Shown here piece after piece: positions 1-12,500 of a stretch of DNA of 64,000 bases. This DNA is from Labyrinthula sp. Ha. Lineage: Eukaryota; Sar; Bigyra; Labyrinthulida; Labyrinthulaceae. The notes below the pieces were generated by a model. It was not told the DNA's origin. It did no database searches and worked only from the letters and a program-made list of their open reading frames with translations. Location: assembly GCA_015227615.1 (NCBI GenBank), contig JAALGZ010000005.1, positions 186,001 to 250,000 of the forward strand, written 5' to 3'. The position numbers and the translations under genes were made by a program. Numbering within the stretch: the first letter of the stretch is position 1; each line of letters opens with the position of its first letter.

Positions 1-120
1 GCTTGTAGTATTAGCTAGAAATGTGGTTAGAAGAGCACAGTGTTGTATTACCACATAAAATGTAAACAAGGCTAATTCTAGAGAAAAGAAAAAACAAGTC
101 GCAGAACAAGTTTTGTTAAG

Positions 121-1524
121 ATGCCCGATCAACTGGCTGTCAAGAACAACAAACCTGTATTTAATGAAACATCAAACACATCTAAAACCTCAATATCAGA
201 TAATTCATCACAGAAAAATGACGTTACTACGGAAACACAAGGTTGGGAAGTTGAAGAAGATGCGGAAGCCTTGAAGCTTATAGGGTCATCTGAGCTGGAA
301 AAGGCCGATGAAAATGACGAAGAAGAATTAGAAGCTATAAGAAAGCTTCTCACAGCTGAGAAAACGGGTGATGCTTTTAATTTACTAGACGCCCAAGGAA
401 ACTTCCTCCGCTCTAGTTTTACTGCAGGAATGGCAATAAATGAGAGTGTTAAAGTGGATCCAGAGGAAATACAGAAAATTAAACAGCAATTGAAAAATTT
501 TCAGACCGTCACTGGGGCTGAAATGTTTGATGAAGATACTTTCATGTACCCAACTGAATGCAAGGATAGTTCGAACGAGATGACTTCAGGAGCCAAGAGT
601 AAAGTGGACAAAGAGTTTTCAACAATCATAAAAATTCCACTAGAAAATGATGAACAGGAAATAGAAATTGATGTTGCTAAATCCTTCATTCCGTTTTCTT
701 ACATACCGAAGATTTTTGGTTCCTTTGAAGAAAATCAGATTTTAAATTTGTTTTTGGCGCAGATTGAACCTGAGTTTTATTCGAAAATAAATAAGCTAGA
801 TAAATCTTTTCGAGGCGAGTTCAATTTTTACTGTCTCTTATGTTTACGATGTAAACAATATTGCATTACCAAAGCTCTAGCGCTATTAAGTAGGTATGTT
901 TTATGGAGAAAGAGAGAGGCTTTTTTCCTTCGACTGGAAAAGGAAAATCGAAATGAGCTCAAATGTTTCCAACGGCAGGTCGAACTCTTGGAAACTAGTT
1001 GTATATATTATGTTGAAGAGGCGTATTCTAAAGTCAACGAGGGAATAGTAGTAATTCGGATGAAACAGCTATACGATTTTGAAAAAAACAACGCTAAATC
1101 TACTCCTGAGGAATTGGTCCTCCTTCTTAATAATGTGTTGATCGCCGCCTTGAAGAGCAACGAGACTATTCAGCAACATGGGTTTTTGGTTATTTTTGAT
1201 TTTAATGGTATAAACTCACAAAGGATAGATATGGGAGTGTTTGATCTCGTAGTAAAGTGTATGTCAATGACGTTTCCTGTGAAGTTAGAGAGAATAATCG
1301 TATACCACCCACCTCTGTATTTTCGCACAGTCAAGAAGTGGTATAACTTGTTTCTAAAAGATCGCCAGAAGGCGAAAATGATCTCTGTCTACAAGCACAA
1401 AACAACTCCTGAGTGCAGAGACCTCTTCCACTACGTGACCCAAGATCAGCTGCCTAGCTTCTATTGTGGTGCAAGACATGTAAGCATAGATAGATATAGA
1501 GAATTTGTTCTTTCCGATTTATAA
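121..1524 (+). CDS. CRAL-TRIO (SEC14-like) domain protein
   Basis: A single-exon protein of 467 aa. Residues 1-190 are acidic and probably disordered, with a Glu/Asp-rich run near 43-73. Residues 236-270 resemble the helical CRAL-TRIO N segment that precedes the lipid-binding fold. Residues 295-450 fit the CRAL-TRIO domain itself: a hydrophobic strand ending FLVIFDFNGI (355-364), then MTFPVKLERIIVYHPPLYFRT, the usual order of strand, amphipathic helix and 'PERL' loop. Proteins of this family bind phosphoinositides or other lipids in a hydrophobic pocket and move them between membranes or present them to enzymes. The ligand cannot be told from sequence, and I see no signal peptide or membrane span. 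ATG 121 is the first Met of the open frame. The gene is tail to tail with the phosphodiesterase, 121 bp between stops. The family call is good; the exact role is unknown. Confidence 0.82.
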   Translation: MPDQLAVKNNKPVFNETSNTSKTSISDNSSQKNDVTTETQGWEVEEDAEALKLIGSSELEKADENDEEELEAIRKLLTAEKTGDAFNLLDAQGNFLRSSFTAGMAINESVKVDPEEIQKIKQQLKNFQTVTGAEMFDEDTFMYPTECKDSSNEMTSGAKSKVDKEFSTIIKIPLENDEQEIEIDVAKSFIPFSYIPKIFGSFEENQILNLFLAQIEPEFYSKINKLDKSFRGEFNFYCLLCLRCKQYCITKALALLSRYVLWRKREAFFLRLEKENRNELKCFQRQVELLETSCIYYVEEAYSKVNEGIVVIRMKQLYDFEKNNAKSTPEELVLLLNNVLIAALKSNETIQQHGFLVIFDFNGINSQRIDMGVFDLVVKCMSMTFPVKLERIIVYHPPLYFRTVKKWYNLFLKDRQKAKMISVYKHKTTPECRDLFHYVTQDQLPSFYCGARHVSIDRYREFVLSDL

Positions 1525-1645
1525 TTAAGGTGTTCTATGGATAAACATATATTCAAATACTAAACCTGTAGCAACATGGACAAACAGAATGGTAAATATT
1601 AACAACAACATCGGCTAGGATATTTAAGCTGAAGAACTGACTTCA

Positions 1646-3082
1646 TCAAGAGCTGTCCCCTATTGTCCTGTAATAGGATAAATTATTTTCTAGTTTTGTG
1701 ATTAAAGGCTTCGCTGCAGGTAAATAGCGCTCAACCTCTTTCCAGAGAGGTAAGACAACATGAGAGAGAAAGCCAGCTTGAGACCTGTATCTGTCACTGA
1801 CATTGGAGCTGGTATCGACACCTTGCTCCTTCATCAGTCTTTCTTCCCACTCTGTTGCTATTTCAAGGTTCATAGTTTGACCGCTAAGATCACAAGCATG
1901 CATCAGACAACCAAGAAATGTAGAAAACTTTTTAGGTATTGAGTTAGCTGCAACTTCAGCCAATGCTTCTTTAGAATAGCTGCGTAGGAACTCGATCTGA
2001 TTGTCATGCATTGTCATCTGCGTGTTCAAAATTAAAGACTTCATAAGCAAGAAAAGGTCGACATGCATATCAAGTGACAAGTGGAAGAAAGGATTGAATT
2101 CTCCCTGATTTTTTGTCAATATCTTGAACAGCACTTCAAAATGATATTCTTCAATAGGGAGAGACGAATTCCTTTTTTTCAGTTCCTTGATTCCAGGATG
2201 TCTTGCATCGTGTGCAAACGCCGCCACAACAAGCGCAACAAAGAGTTCAAATGACTGCTTCTCTAGTCCAATCTGCTCAAATTCACTGAAAACCAAGTAT
2301 AGCAGATGCTGTGTGACCGAAAACCCGTGTTGAACGCAGTGGAAATTTACCTTTTCCGGACTTAAGTATGTCTCTCCAATCTCCCTAAGCAGCTTCTTTA
2401 GAACAGAGATATCTATTTCTGTGTCGAAATAGTTCTTAACCAGCTCAATTTTTCCTACAAGAAAGTCTATAATGTCACTCAAACTATAAGTAAAACAGTT
2501 CCACTCCCAAGCCTCTACATCAAAATTTAACTCGGGTAACTTTCTTTTCAGAGGGAGTTTGAACTCAGACACTTTGCTGTCTTCCAAAGAAGCGTTCCTC
2601 GAGAATAGGTACAAGTCTTCGATGGTTGATCGAATTGTATCGTCACTCACTCCCAATCCTTCGCTTTGCTGGCCCCCAAAAGCGTGAACCTTGCGAGAAA
2701 AGGATTTTTTCTTATCCAAACACTTCCTGCTTTTAATCCTACTCAAACCCTTTGGCCTTGGTGTTTGATGCTCATCTATTCGCGGCAAATTTGAGTTCTG
2801 CTCAGGACTTTCGCCCTCTACGCTGTGTTCTCCATTAACGGTGTGCATCTCTTCACTCTTAAAGGCGAACCAAGATCCTGCCCTCTTTAGCATCTTAAAA
2901 TCAGAACATGTCCTTCGAAGGAAGGCTCGCTTCTTGGTTCGTCGAAGAGATTTTGTACCTGCGACACCAGCAAACACTTCTTCACTAAATACGGCTTTCT
3001 TTGTTTCTCCAGGAGTAGAGAAAGGTCCTCCACGTGGTCCGATAGCTACCATTTCATTTGATGAGTCGTTACTGAAAAGCAT
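1646..3082 (-). CDS. 3',5'-cyclic nucleotide phosphodiesterase (class I)
   Basis: A single-exon protein of 478 aa. Residues 1-190 are basic, Ser-rich and low in order, perhaps regulatory. Residues 235-455 form the class I PDE catalytic domain that hydrolyses cAMP and/or cGMP to the 5'-monophosphate. The metal-site residues are present: H252 in the FHCVQHGFSVTQ segment, H291 and D292 in FAHDARHPG, and D398 in LMHACDLS. H248 sits where the general-acid His lies, and Q435 in SQAGF matches the invariant purine-binding Gln. The first motif is FHC rather than the usual YHN, and the loop after HPG is charged (IKELKKRNSS), so the enzyme is divergent but looks catalytically competent. No GAF, PAS or membrane segment is seen. 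Specificity for cAMP or cGMP cannot be read. The start ATG at 3082 is the first in frame. Confidence 0.88.
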   Translation of the reverse strand: MLFSNDSSNEMVAIGPRGGPFSTPGETKKAVFSEEVFAGVAGTKSLRRTKKRAFLRRTCSDFKMLKRAGSWFAFKSEEMHTVNGEHSVEGESPEQNSNLPRIDEHQTPRPKGLSRIKSRKCLDKKKSFSRKVHAFGGQQSEGLGVSDDTIRSTIEDLYLFSRNASLEDSKVSEFKLPLKRKLPELNFDVEAWEWNCFTYSLSDIIDFLVGKIELVKNYFDTEIDISVLKKLLREIGETYLSPEKVNFHCVQHGFSVTQHLLYLVFSEFEQIGLEKQSFELFVALVVAAFAHDARHPGIKELKKRNSSLPIEEYHFEVLFKILTKNQGEFNPFFHLSLDMHVDLFLLMKSLILNTQMTMHDNQIEFLRSYSKEALAEVAANSIPKKFSTFLGCLMHACDLSGQTMNLEIATEWEERLMKEQGVDTSSNVSDRYRSQAGFLSHVVLPLWKEVERYLPAAKPLITKLENNLSYYRTIGDSS

Positions 3083-4479
3083 TCTTTTTAATTAAGCTTT
3101 CGATGAACAATCTCTGTCGGATATGCGTTAGAATTGAGGCTGTTTAGAATTCGTATTTTTCTTCTGTTCAGTCTTCAGATTTCGATGACACAGATTGTTT
3201 TAAGAGCAGGGCAAACAGGAATTACTGGACAAAATAGACAGCGTAAACTTTTTTCAATCCAATCAAATTATTTATTTTATACAAAGAGACCAATCATTTG
3301 AATATACATAGAGACGCAAGTGTGACCGAATAGGACATTTCACAAATTGACGCACTAAGTTATTCTGTCTAAAACAAACTAACAATTTTAAGTTTAAGCT
3401 TAACTGGACTAAACATACGGAATAAGATTTTTTGACTCAAGAGTCAAATACTCCTAAATCTTATTGGCCGAATTTTTGATTGCCCAAAATCAATTCTCTC
3501 CAAGTACTATTGAGAAATGAAAAAATCAATAAATCAAAACAAATGATGAAGAATATATTAAAATCATTTTATACGTAAAGAAAAAGAAACGAAAATATGA
3601 ATAACTCAAAACAGGTTTAGTTTAAGAAAACAAAGAACACGATCAAGAAACCAAAATATGAACATTTCAAAGTGAATTTATTCAAGAAAAAACAAAAAAC
3701 AGGTGAATATATTAAAACCTTTTTTAGGGAAGTCAGTTAACAGAGTCATTTGGAAAGAGTACAGTGCGTGCAGCGCTCTTTCTTTCAGTGCTTTCTTTTA
3801 TTTGGTGATTATTAAGAAAATAGTTTTTGGTATATAGTGTAACCGGGAATACAGTTTTCAGAAACTGTACTTCCTAACAAATCTAAGCTTTAAACCACTA
3901 ACTAAATGAAATACAAAAAACAACATGCTAACTTTTGACAATGATTCATGGTTTCTTCACAACTCCTCAGACAACAACTAAACATCATTACACTCTACAC
4001 TTGCATTGTTATTTAAGGATATCCTCATCTTATGTATGGTTGCATACATTTTTCTCGGCTCTTCTTCATAGTGCTTTGCAACTTCGCAAAGTTTCTTACA
4101 TTATGAAAGTACAGAGGAGGTCTTGCTCTCTGGTTTTCTGTGTGCGTGAAGCAAATTTGTGTCAGCTACTAGTACTTTAAATTTCGTCCCACCCCCTTCT
4201 GGAGCTTTCGTTTTCCAATGTCTTCTAATGCAGTTTTTTAAGTGGAAGTTAGTGATACCTCCATCTGGCAACAAAATTCCCCTTTATCATATATTGAACT
4301 CTCTCCGTAGCACATACCAGTGCAAAGTGGCGATATGATATGTGATGATTCATCCAAGTTGAGGAATTACACTTCGACAAAATTCATCCATCTACAATTT
4401 CAATTTGTGGTAGATAATTTTTTCTAGTTCTACTTATTGAGGTATAGAGCTCATATTTCTTTTTCCAAACTTACTTATT
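3083..4479. other. Intergenic, no gene recognised
   Basis: AT-rich sequence upstream of the phosphodiesterase start, so it should contain that gene's promoter, although I recognise no defined element. Short open frames here (for example 3935-4180 on the plus strand) have no recognisable domain and look like chance. Confidence 0.5.
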
Positions 4480-5961
4480 TTCCTAACAGCTATGCATCAA
4501 CTTCAGCTCAATCAACATTAGAGGTTGGATTAACTCTGAAATCAGGATGTTGTTTTTTAACATTTTTTTAATCTTCCCCACTGTAGATAAAATGTGTTTA
4601 TTGACAGTTGTGTCATGGTTTGTAACAACTTGATCCAACGTCCAAGTCTTGATGTAGATGTTAAACCTCATTTCTCTTTAACTGATGCGTGTAAACATTC
4701 TACTCATACAGTTGCTCAATGGGAAGACATTATATGCTCTTGAATGTATGTCCAACATGTATTTTTCTTATTTTCAGTCATATTTGTTAAGTGGGTGTGT
4801 CATGGATCATTTGTAAATTTACATATTCACCCTTGGAATATTTCTTCTAGTTCTCTTACAGCTGCAACTTCATCAACCACTGCTTTTCTAAAAAGTACTG
4901 AAAACGCTAGAAGTTTGTTTACTTTTAGTTATTCAGAAGCCGAATTGAAAGAACCTAAAAAGTGATTCATACATCTTACATGAGTTGCACCACATTCTTT
5001 GATAGATGTAGCTAATGTCTAGCTACCATCTGATATCATGAGCTGCGCTTTTGTTACGCTAAGTGTCTTGAATCTTCTAACTACATCATGAGTACTTTCT
5101 GTTTACATTTAAGTAGATCCAAAAAAAATATACGAAATAAGCAGTCAATTCATATTGGAAACATTTCAAAAAGATAATATCTTGTAATTCCATGTGTATT
5201 GAAAGCATAAACTGCATCACCGTAGAGATCTCGCATTTTAACGTTTGAGTCCTAATGAAACATATTGTATTTAACGTAGTCTTTCTAAAAGTAGAATTAT
5301 GTCAGTACCATTGAAATATTTTGTTACTTCTTGAACATCTATTACCGAAATTAACTCAACTATTAATTTAAATATCTTCTGATGGATTGTATTCTGGTCT
5401 GATTTTAATTAATTAGTGTTTTGTAGGCTTCTTTGGGAACAAGATATGAGGAAAATTGTGATACGTCACAACATTGGCACATGTGATCTAGGTACCAGTA
5501 GCAGGGATGTTTCTTTTGAAATCTAATTTTCTCTCAGCTAACTGCTGCTTGTAGTTTTTAATATTTGTAAGTAGAATGACGTCATTTCTAACGTCATCAT
5601 TGCACTCAACATTAATAACGTATTGAAATTCATCTAAGCTGTACTTAAAATCCACTTCAAATGTAAATGCAGGACAGAAATTACAGGTAAACTTACTTCG
5701 CTTCAATTTTTTCAGATCAAGTATAATATATTTTTTGCTAATTTCATTGCGAAAGTAGTAGGATTCCCGCTTTTTTTACTTGAAGTGCCCAGCTAAAACA
5801 GTATCGAAGTGCTGTAGGAAGTTGAATTCTTCTTCTGCATTGAGACTTTTCAATAAAGCAACTTCTATAGTTTTAGTGCTCAGCGTCGTTTCTTTAATAT
5901 CCACGAATAAAACCTTAGTTGGTTCCTCGTGATTTTCCATTTCCTTCTTCATTCTGAACAT
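4480..5961 (-). pseudogene. Decayed MULE-like DNA transposon transposase
   Basis: Read from 5961 downward, the minus strand gives coding-like protein broken by several stops and frame changes. It begins MFRMKKEMENHEEPTKVLFV. One in-frame TAA near 5763 separates this from a stretch with a CNFC pair (about 5690-5670), placed like the WRKY/FLYWCH-type zinc finger at the front of many Mutator-like transposases. Further down come GDAVYAFNTHGITRYYLF (about 5230), LMISDG then TLATSIKECGATHVRCMNHF (about 5050-4970), and VECLHASVKEK (about 4690). These follow the MULE order of DDE strand, 'TDG..a...', a C..H helix, and a 'RVE..H..LK' segment. I did not find terminal inverted repeats or a target duplication. 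It is a dead copy; family assignment rests on motif order only. Confidence 0.45.
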
Positions 5962-8900
5962 GGGTGTTGTGGTCTCTAGTCGAGTTTCACTTTATGTGCC
6001 TCGTGAATAATATTCCCAGTGTAGTGAAGTCGTAATTTTGCACATCACTGATCTCGGCAAAGTAGGGAAATTACAATTTCTGGAAATTGCCCCAACCATT
6101 CACATATGGAAGAGTATATGAGTTTTTAGTATAGCAAACTCATACATCCGTTGGTGCTTCCTACGTAGTAGGGTCGGATGTTATTTATTGGTAATTTATC
6201 AATAAACTTGTTACTCATGTTTTTCTCATTAATAATCATTAATATTAACCATACCAATTTGGTTGATTGTTAACCATCAATTGATTATTAGTACAGGTCT
6301 CAGCAACATGATTCTGAAACAAATAGTCAAAAAACTCATTCATTGCTTAATCGAATGAAAATTTACATAAACAGGCTATATGACCACAAAACAACCCAGA
6401 AGTGGGATACGATTGTGCCATCTAGCACAGTTTCGTAATTTTATTCAAATTTTAATCGGAATAAATTCAAAATCATTTGCTATGAATCCAAATCTAGGTT
6501 TTCTTATTGATAATCAGAAACACTACAGTTAAAAAATAGTTATCGATAAATTTTATCAAAGCCGATGCATAAGGGAGAGTGATGGTAGAGAGAACTGAGT
6601 TACCCAATATAACTTAAACCATTTATACAAAACAGCAATTCGGTAGAGTAAGAATACAAAATCACACGTTACAGTGGGGCCAAATTGGTAAGCAAATAAA
6701 AATTGCATTACGAGGCTCACGCATTTATCTAGTTCAATGAGCTATAACAATAACTTATCTACAAGAAAAACTGTCCGTACCATCTATATAAACGGTCTGT
6801 GTTATGACAGATTCTGTGTCAGCATGGCCATGAACATAATCCCCTATAAACTGAGTTGAGCGTTGTATTCTGTTCACTGTATAGTGGATCTCTATTAACT
6901 GACGGCCACTAACACTATAACGGAAACGTTCATACAAGTTTGACTATGTTATTTAGAATTATTTATTACACAGTTTTCTGCAAGACAATTGGCTTATGAA
7001 ATTTCAGTTTCCGGTTATTTGATCCCATGTGATTCTACAATCTATTGACGGGGACGATGTTTCTGTCGAAAAAAGGGGATGTTCATTAACCACGAGAATG
7101 CAAGATATAAAAAGATAAGAAGTGATAAATTCTTAAAGAGGAAGGCTCAGCCGTTAATGAAATACGTTAGTATTCAATCAATCAACAAATACCGAAAAAA
7201 GCAAACACAATCTATCTTCAAAATATCATCGCATCAAGAGAAAATTATAACAAAGACACAGCTTATTAAAGTTTACGTTGAACTTAATCTTTAGCGAAAC
7301 AAAATTTCTCTTGTCAAAGAGACAAACATAAATGAAAAACCAGAAATGAAAATATAATTTATGGAGTAAGATCTCATGTTTTCACTATTTACCCGTATTC
7401 AAATTTATAGCACCTATGCTACTTCAAGTAACAAGAAGTGCTGTTACTAACTATAGTGCTCTAACTTGTCAAATTAAGCTTCTTGATGAATCAAAATTCA
7501 TGTAATTAAATTTAGATGACTGAGTCAGTGATTTTGTATTGGTTTTAGATCGGGATTTTGAAGGGGCTTAATTGGAAAGGAGTTATACTAATATTAATTT
7601 AACGCATCAGTTTAATATACTAAAAATATTCCTTAAAATGGATTCTGGGTAATTTGCTAAGAAGATGATTTCATCGCCTAATTTTCTAGCATACTCAAGG
7701 AAAGAGGAAGGTATTTTGCGTTTACTGAAAATATCGTTAGAGCAGGACCACAAGTTAAGGTAAACTACGATAATTTCTAAGGGACCGGTTCCAAAACAAA
7801 TTTATTGATATCTTTATATTTTATACATTTTATCTTCAGAACTAAAACTTCTATATATATATTTCTAAAATAGTATAGCACTATTGTAAAGCAAATTGGA
7901 ATTACTATAAAAGAATAATTAAGAAATGAAAAATAGAACAGCAGAAAATCGCAAATAATCTGATTCCAAATTTCAGAGAAAAGAACATGAACTTTGTACA
8001 TTGGGGAGATCTGGACCTCGCTTAATTGGGAGGGGGGGAGGTATTTAAAGCTGTACTTCAAAATTAAATTAATTGTTCTAGATTGAGTGAAGTTTCCATT
8101 TTTGAAAAACATAGTTGAAGGGAGAAGTGGTTAGACAGTGATAAAGATACCTAATTTAATATACAATAGTAGAATTATTGAATAAATACAGTTAAAATTA
8201 GATTTAACCAAACCTTTCAGGCAAATGCCCATAAATCAACTTTTACATTCTCCTGTAATAGCTTCAATTTGCCACAAATGCAATGATAGTAATACATGAT
8301 AAATGTATAAGTTCCTGTGTAACAAAACCGCTCTAAGTTTGACGAAGGGGATTCTAGTTTGCGGTAGCATTTGAAGAAGTTATTTTGTAGCTATACATAG
8401 CACTTAGGCTGAACTTATTGCGTTATGCATGCTAGGAGAATACATGTTATAATTCATTTTAGCAACTTAAAAATCACTTTGACAAAGATACTTAACAACA
8501 ACAAATCCAAACCTTGATAGAAATATCTTAAAAAAAACTTAAAAAGTATAAGATAATCTAAATAAATACAATATGTTATTTAGAGATAAAATTATTTGTG
8601 TCTAAGAGCTCAAGAAGCCTAGTAGAAGATTTTGTGAGCAAGAGAGCAGATTCACAATATTGTTCCTCAAACTATAAATACATATATATATATATATACC
8701 TTGCAAATTACAGGGATCTATCAGCTGTTTTGTCAAGATTTCGCTTCCGGATAATTAATATTTGAGGATACAAGAGCATAAGCGATAGGCAGTAAAATCA
8801 TTGTAACTATGGCAAATCGAGAAAAAGGTACATTGTTTACAAAGAAAAAACTTAGTCAGCATAGAGATTATTGTCATGTGGAAATTAATAATCCTTCTGA

Positions 8901-11119
8901 ATAAGTGATGTGATACAAGTGCATGGACGTAGGGTATACATTCAAAGATTGCCTATACGTGATTGCGAGAATAAAGATTTTCAAAATTTTTGAAAATGAT
9001 TATTATGAGAAATAAAATGAAAAAGAAAAATAAGAAGCTAAATAGAGGGAAAAAATTAACGCGTGTTCTTTGTACTTAAAGCTCAGTATCTCTACATCGG
9101 TAACACTCTTGCAAAATCATAATAAAATCCACAACTAAAGATTGTAGCAGATCTGAATCATTGCAACCTTAGCAACGATGGCACAAATCATGTTACCTCA
9201 GATAGAAGATATCAACCCAATATTAAATCTTTGGAGAAGCCCACTGTATAACACTTATTGGGTGAACAAAATTTTAGCAAAGACGTTGGCAATATTATCA
9301 TACTGTTTCTAAGCAACAGAGTGCTAAATTAGCAAGATATAATCTAAGATCCAAATAAAAGCCATGCTAGTGTATTAAAAATCTGAATTTACCAGTTCGG
9401 GTTTTATTTAGTGAAAGTAATGGCAAATTGTACGTAGAAAAATAAGGTTTAATGGGAACTAAGCTAAAGCCAAAATGAGGATATTTCTGTGTGCATGGAA
9501 TAGTTTTCTTTAAAAGGAATTAGGTAGTTTAAAATGTTTTATAGGTTAATTAGAATATATTAACATCAAATATGATACGGACTGCTTCCAATTCGGTGAT
9601 TAAAGAGCACTATATGCGAAAAGGGTGGTTTTGAGCATCCAGAAAAGTGAAGCCTCTGCGTATGATATATCGCAGGAAAATCAAACCACAAATACAAGAA
9701 AAACCAGATATCTAAAACTAGCACTACTTAAATACTTGTCGAAAGTAGTCTTGAAAGGATTACTGTTGATATTGTAGTTAAACTTAGGAAATTGACATGA
9801 AGTTGACAATATGCAAGTGACGTGATATATTCGTTTGCCAGTAATAAAGTTTTGCTGCTATTCAACCCAAATTCGCAACTATCTGAAAATTTTAACACAA
9901 TACTATAAGAAAACGACCGAAGGCTGAAACTAAGTATCAGCTGCGTCTCATTGGACAATTATTTTGGATGTTTAGTAGCATTAGGTTTGCAGAGAAAAAG
10001 GTATAAAAATCTAGAAAACACTCGCAACTACTTTGTAAATAAGGATAGATAGGCGGGGATAGAGAACTGAGATTTTTATGTAAGTTTCGCAATACTTCAG
10101 AGAGAATTGATTCCAATATTAGTTATTTCACTACTATGTATTTGACTTTCATCTTAGACTGTACAAAAAAGAAATATTCTTGTGAACTAGTTGCTTCCAA
10201 GAAGAGTATAGGTTTAAGAAATATGTTGTTCGAATCTAGTTGTTTTGCACAGGCTCAATTGAACAATAGAGTGAAAAAGAAAACCAAATCACGTTTCTTA
10301 GGAACGATAGTAAACCCCATATCGATATTATTTGCTGTGAAATATATATCAGCTCGTAAGGTTCATGAGATTTCACGTCTAGAACTCATTACATTGAAGC
10401 ATATCTATGTTAATTTGACTAGGTTCATTGAAAATAGGCCATTTCACAAGGACTTGTATATTTTTTCATTCAAATAAGTGATACGGATAACTAGTTTAAA
10501 GCAAGAGATTTTTCAGAAATAAGAGAATATGATGATAGTCTACTCGCAATGGATACAAAACAACATGTGAAATCATAATATGTTATTCAATCTCTGCAAG
10601 TTTGAGAATATGTATATATATCATCGGAAAATAGTACAGCAAGCGAGAGTACGTCGCATGGAAACATTTTTGGTAGATATGGAGCAAAAAATAATACAAG
10701 CAATTTATTTTGGTAGGATCTAAGCAAATCAGGGCGAAGATGCTTGGTACACAGCTCATAGTGGTGATTTAAGTGTACTTGGAATAGTTGGTAAGCCTGA
10801 AATACCTCAGATGCGAATGAGTAGCACACCGACTCCATTTTTCAGTTAATTAACGCCAAAGACAATATTCTAAAAACATATGGTAATTATCCATATGGTG
10901 ACTAAGGGTGACTTCATTTGGGTTTTATTGCTGGAATTGACTGTAATTCCTTCACAGGTTCATTCGGTGATATCCATAGTAGTTGCTTTTATATGTGTAT
11001 TAAGCTCTGATAAGTTATAAGAATAGCTAGAGGTTACACCTATTTTATTTTTCAAATTCTGAGATATTATCTTTGTTTGAAACATCCATACATATCCAGA
11101 AAAAGAGAAAAAAGACACT
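5962..11119. other. Intergenic, repeat-bearing, no intact gene
   Basis: About 5 kb of AT-rich DNA without a frame I can support. It holds one copy of the dispersed repeat (6451-6572) and short AT microsatellites, for example the TA run near 8680-8698. The small open frames here (7777-8112 minus, 10136-10477 plus, 10587-10838 minus) show no domain. Confidence 0.45.
6451..6572 (+). repeat. Dispersed repeat, copy A
   Basis: This segment aligns by eye with copies at about 30330, 44400 and 50810. Shared blocks are AATCGGAATAAA, a TGATAATCAGAA-like block and a TTTTATCAAAGCCGATGC-like end. A further shared block with copy B, around CATCAATTGATTAT at 6276-6290, lies about 170 bp upstream, so the full element may be longer. 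No coding content is seen. It is probably an old non-autonomous element. Confidence 0.5.
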
Positions 11120-12500
11120 TGTATGGAAGATGAACACCTCGATCTATTTCCTGAATTAGTCGCCACGTATTTATTACAAAGTGGCGCAATTGCATTAAAT
11201 AGCCTAAATTTAGCTCAAATTGACGTAGATACTTATCGTAATATAAAAAGAAGGGTACAATAGCAGAGTCGGTTATTTGAATTTCGACTTATCATTTTGC
11301 AAATGTTGCAACACATGGCATGGTTAGAATGTTTGGACCAAAATGAACCATCAATATTGGTTAAGGAATTTAGAAAAAGTGCAAAAAAATTTTGAATTAA
11401 ACTTTGAAAAGGCAAATGAGGACGATATTCAATTTCATCAAAGTAAGCGCATTGTTTCCTTGCAATCAAGTTCAGTATTACAGATGTGAAGTTGACACGT
11501 ATCTCCCTTAGAGTGAATGAAAAGAGCCTGACTGGAATGAAGACATCAGAAGGCGAAAAAATGAAACTACTATTAGCTGAAAGTAATGATATATTTTCAG
11601 GAGTATTATTTCTAGATGTAACTTACACTATACATTGATTCTTAAGATTATTAGCGCAACTAATTTTGTTAAACAAATTGAACAAAGCGAGGAAAGATAT
11701 TTCTTGTTTATATCCAACGAAATATCATATATTGAAAAATCGAGAAGTTTGAAGGTACTAATATTACTAATACTTACGTAAGTTATGTCCATATAACTAT
11801 CAATGAAAGAAAGAGTATAGTGGGAAATTACATCTTTGTGCACCTAACACCGATGTTTTACAGAAACGGAAAGGAATCTATGGTGACAGTTATTTCTGCT
11901 GAATTAATGTATATGGGCCTTGAAATAAAAATCAAAGATGAAAAATAAGTATCTTTATTGTTCGGTGCATTTGGCACTGGTGTGTATGATATATATATGT
12001 GAACAGCAAGAGTGCAATAATATTTTTAAGAAGAGGCAAATCATCATACAGAATACTAGGGCACCAAATTTAAATTTTCTAGAGAGGGATTAATGTATTT
12101 AAGTTTACATTTGAGTTTGCTAAAAGAGAGAATAGTTGGGTATATGGTTTTCATGAATACTAATATCATACTATAAGCTGTGGATATAAAGGGAACAGAA
12201 TTACCGATGCTTGAAATACTAAGTAAAAGTAAAAATATATATGGTTATTTTTTTCTAGAGTTTGGTTTTGATCATCGAGTAAGATAATATAAAAATTAAC
12301 TGATCAATAAAGAATTAGCTAAAATAAATGCACCAGCTCTTCCTTTTGTTTCTCACTACGTCATTGTTCAAGAATTTGTATTCCATGGACAAGTACACTC
12401 TACATCCTGGCTAGGAATAAAATTGCCCAGCTTTGTGCATTTTTATCGCTATTTAATTTGATTGAGCTAGTTGAAATTATTGAAGAAGAAACTAGGATTA
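11120..12500 (+). pseudogene. Decayed coding remnant, possibly a transposase
   Basis: Coding-like blocks follow one another on the plus strand in different frames. From ATG 11123 the frame reads MEDEHLDLFPELVATYLLQS and runs about 90 codons with one stop. A block at about 11450-11640 ends GVLFLDVTYTIH, and one at about 11785-11945 contains HLTPMFYRNGKESMVTVISA followed by FGAFGTGVYDIY. The 'LFLDVTY' and 'P.F.R..KE' blocks recall the DDE strand and the following segment of Mutator-like transposases, but the match is weak. Another short block lies near 12330-12490. I see no ends or flanking duplication. A decayed mobile element is the likeliest reading; a dead host gene is not excluded. Confidence 0.3.

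Noticed and set aside
10136-10477. 113-aa open frame on the plus strand
   Set aside because: No recognisable motif and no context; length is within chance for this region.
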